Positions 5,721 through 6,461 of a stretch of DNA of 6,461 bases are shown in pieces. The notes under the pieces are model-generated. The model was not told the origin of the DNA, ran no database searches, and saw nothing but the letters and a program-made list of their open reading frames with translations. Each line of letters opens with the position of its first letter. The stretch's first letter is position 1. This stretch comes from Microcaldota archaeon (GTDB taxonomy: Archaea > Micrarchaeota > Micrarchaeia > Norongarragalinales > UBA10210), in assembly GCA_013331595.1 (NCBI GenBank), contig DUGE01000100.1, positions 1-6,461 on the forward strand, written 5' to 3'. The position numbers were made by a program, and so were the translations under genes.

Positions 5721-5728
5721 TTTTGCTT

Positions 5729-6430
5729 TTGAACAGGGTTAAATCGGGAGTTCCGGGCTTGGACGATTTGATTGAAGGCGGGTTTCCCGAATCCTCAAGC
5801 ATCCTCGTTTCAGGAACTGCGGGCACTGGAAAGAGCATCCTTTGCATGGAATACCTTTACAACGGCGCTAAGGAATATGGCGAGCCCGGCGCGTACATAA
5901 CCCTCGAGGAAGGCGCGCACAACATCTGGTGGAACATGCAGAACTTCAAGTGGGACCTCGTGCCCCTTGAAAGGGAAAACAAGCTCAAGATCTACAAGTT
6001 CGAACCAACCCCTGAAATGCAGAACGACCCCGAGGCGCAAGTCCAGCGGATTGTCGAGAAAGCCCAGGCCATAAAGGCAAAGCGCCTTGTGGTGGATAGC
6101 ATTACTGCATTTTCTTTCTGGCTTTCCGACCTGCGGCAAATACGCTTCGCAATCTACTCGCTCATAAAAGAATTGCGCAAGCTCGATTGCACTACGCTTT
6201 TGACTTGTGAAACCGGCCCGGGCCGCCATGCTTATTCGCGCTTCGGCGTTGAGGAATTCCTGACCGACGGCGTGATGCAGTTGTACTTGACTCCCGCCAA
6301 CCGTGCCATATTCATCCGCAAGATGCGCGGAACCAACCACTCTAAGGGAATCCACCCGGTCAACATAACCGGAACGGGCTTGAGCATAGACTCCAAGGAA
6401 GACGTATTGTGGGAAGCTTTGAAAGACTGA
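5729..6430 (+). CDS. KaiC-like RecA-superfamily ATPase, single domain
   Basis: 233 residues from TTG 5729. TTG 5723 would add two residues, and an in-frame stop lies at 5693. The chosen start gives the usual family N-terminus NRVKSGVPGLD and a well-placed GGTG. Motifs: Walker A GTAGTGKS (29-36); the catalytic glutamate pair in YITLEEG (E60-E61); Walker B RLVVDS (119-124); TCETG (159-163); FGVEEFLTDGV (172-182); and IRKMRGTNH near the C-terminus (about 196-204). This is one complete KaiC domain of normal length with an intact ATPase core, unlike ArlH/FlaH, which lacks the catalytic glutamates. KaiC-type proteins bind and hydrolyse ATP in the cytoplasm, typically as hexamers. Archaeal single-domain members are mostly uncharacterised and linked to signalling or regulation. 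No kaiA, kaiB, archaellum or signalling partner lies in the window. The family call is firm; the function is unknown. Confidence 0.93.
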   Translation: MNRVKSGVPGLDDLIEGGFPESSSILVSGTAGTGKSILCMEYLYNGAKEYGEPGAYITLEEGAHNIWWNMQNFKWDLVPLERENKLKIYKFEPTPEMQNDPEAQVQRIVEKAQAIKAKRLVVDSITAFSFWLSDLRQIRFAIYSLIKELRKLDCTTLLTCETGPGRHAYSRFGVEEFLTDGVMQLYLTPANRAIFIRKMRGTNHSKGIHPVNITGTGLSIDSKEDVLWEALKD

Positions 6431-6461
6431 TTGAACAGGCTTTGTTGAAAAAGTCGGTTTA
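6431..6461 (+). other. Window end, no supportable gene
   Basis: These 31 bases follow the TGA of the ATPase gene. The TTG at 6431 opens a frame that stops after five codons. A following gene may begin near here, but too little sequence is visible to tell. TTGAACAGG (6431-6439) happens to match the first nine bases of the ATPase gene at 5729. Confidence 0.3.

Larger units (their letters stand above)
5357..5728. other. Non-coding region rich in inverted repeats between gene 2 and the ATPase gene
   Basis: About 370 bases with no supportable protein gene. In order it holds: a T-rich end of gene 2; a TATA-like TATTATA (5386-5392); a 10-bp hairpin (5393-5431); a mosaic of short inverted repeats (about 5430-5586); an AT-rich part with TATATTT (5624-5630) and a T7 run (5637-5643); and a probable promoter and leader for the ATPase gene. 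An 82-codon minus-strand frame (5596 to 5348) crosses the region. It starts at TTG, translates straight through the hairpins and overlaps the end of gene 2, so I do not call it a gene. Confidence 0.7.

Noticed and set aside
5810..6355. A 181-codon minus-strand frame inside the ATPase gene
   Set aside because: The + strand encodes a complete KaiC domain with all motifs, so this is a compositional shadow.
6431..6439. TTGAACAGG repeated from the start of the ATPase gene (5729), suggesting a second copy
   Set aside because: The match is only nine bases and the frame stops after five codons.

Overview
The window looks archaeal, most likely from a DPANN-type lineage. Reasons: two neighbouring Ser/Thr/Asn-rich secreted proteins built of Ig-like beta-sandwich repeats, each anchored by one C-terminal membrane helix with a short charged tail; a Pro-Thr linker typical of archaeal surface proteins; and a stand-alone single-domain KaiC-family ATPase with the usual archaeal N-terminus (RVKSGVPGLD). 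No rRNA, tRNA or ribosomal protein is present, so this placement is inference.

Layout, all coding on the + strand. (1) Positions 1-3363: the 3' part of a very large cell-surface protein. The frame is already open at base 1, so the true start lies outside the window. (2) Positions 3398-5356: a second, complete surface protein with a signal peptide, four Cys-paired modules, two Pro-rich linkers, a fifth module and a membrane anchor. Only 34 bases separate the two, so they are probably co-transcribed. (3) Positions 5357-5728: a non-coding stretch of about 370 bases. Its middle (about 5393-5586) is packed with inverted repeats, including several related copies of a roughly 20-28 base hairpin unit in alternating orientation. 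(4) Positions 5729-6430: a KaiC-like RecA-superfamily ATPase starting at TTG, probably with its own promoter. The last 31 bases hold no gene that can be supported.

Genes 1 and 2 probably work in the envelope, as adhesive, structural or S-layer-associated proteins facing outside, with disulfides stabilising the modules. The ATPase is cytoplasmic, and nothing in the window ties it functionally to them. The least explained part is the hairpin array at about 5430-5586. Its copies share outer words (GTCGCA and TGCAA) and a central TCG, while their inner stems differ in ways that keep pairing. It could be a small repeat family, a structured RNA, or a protein-binding array.
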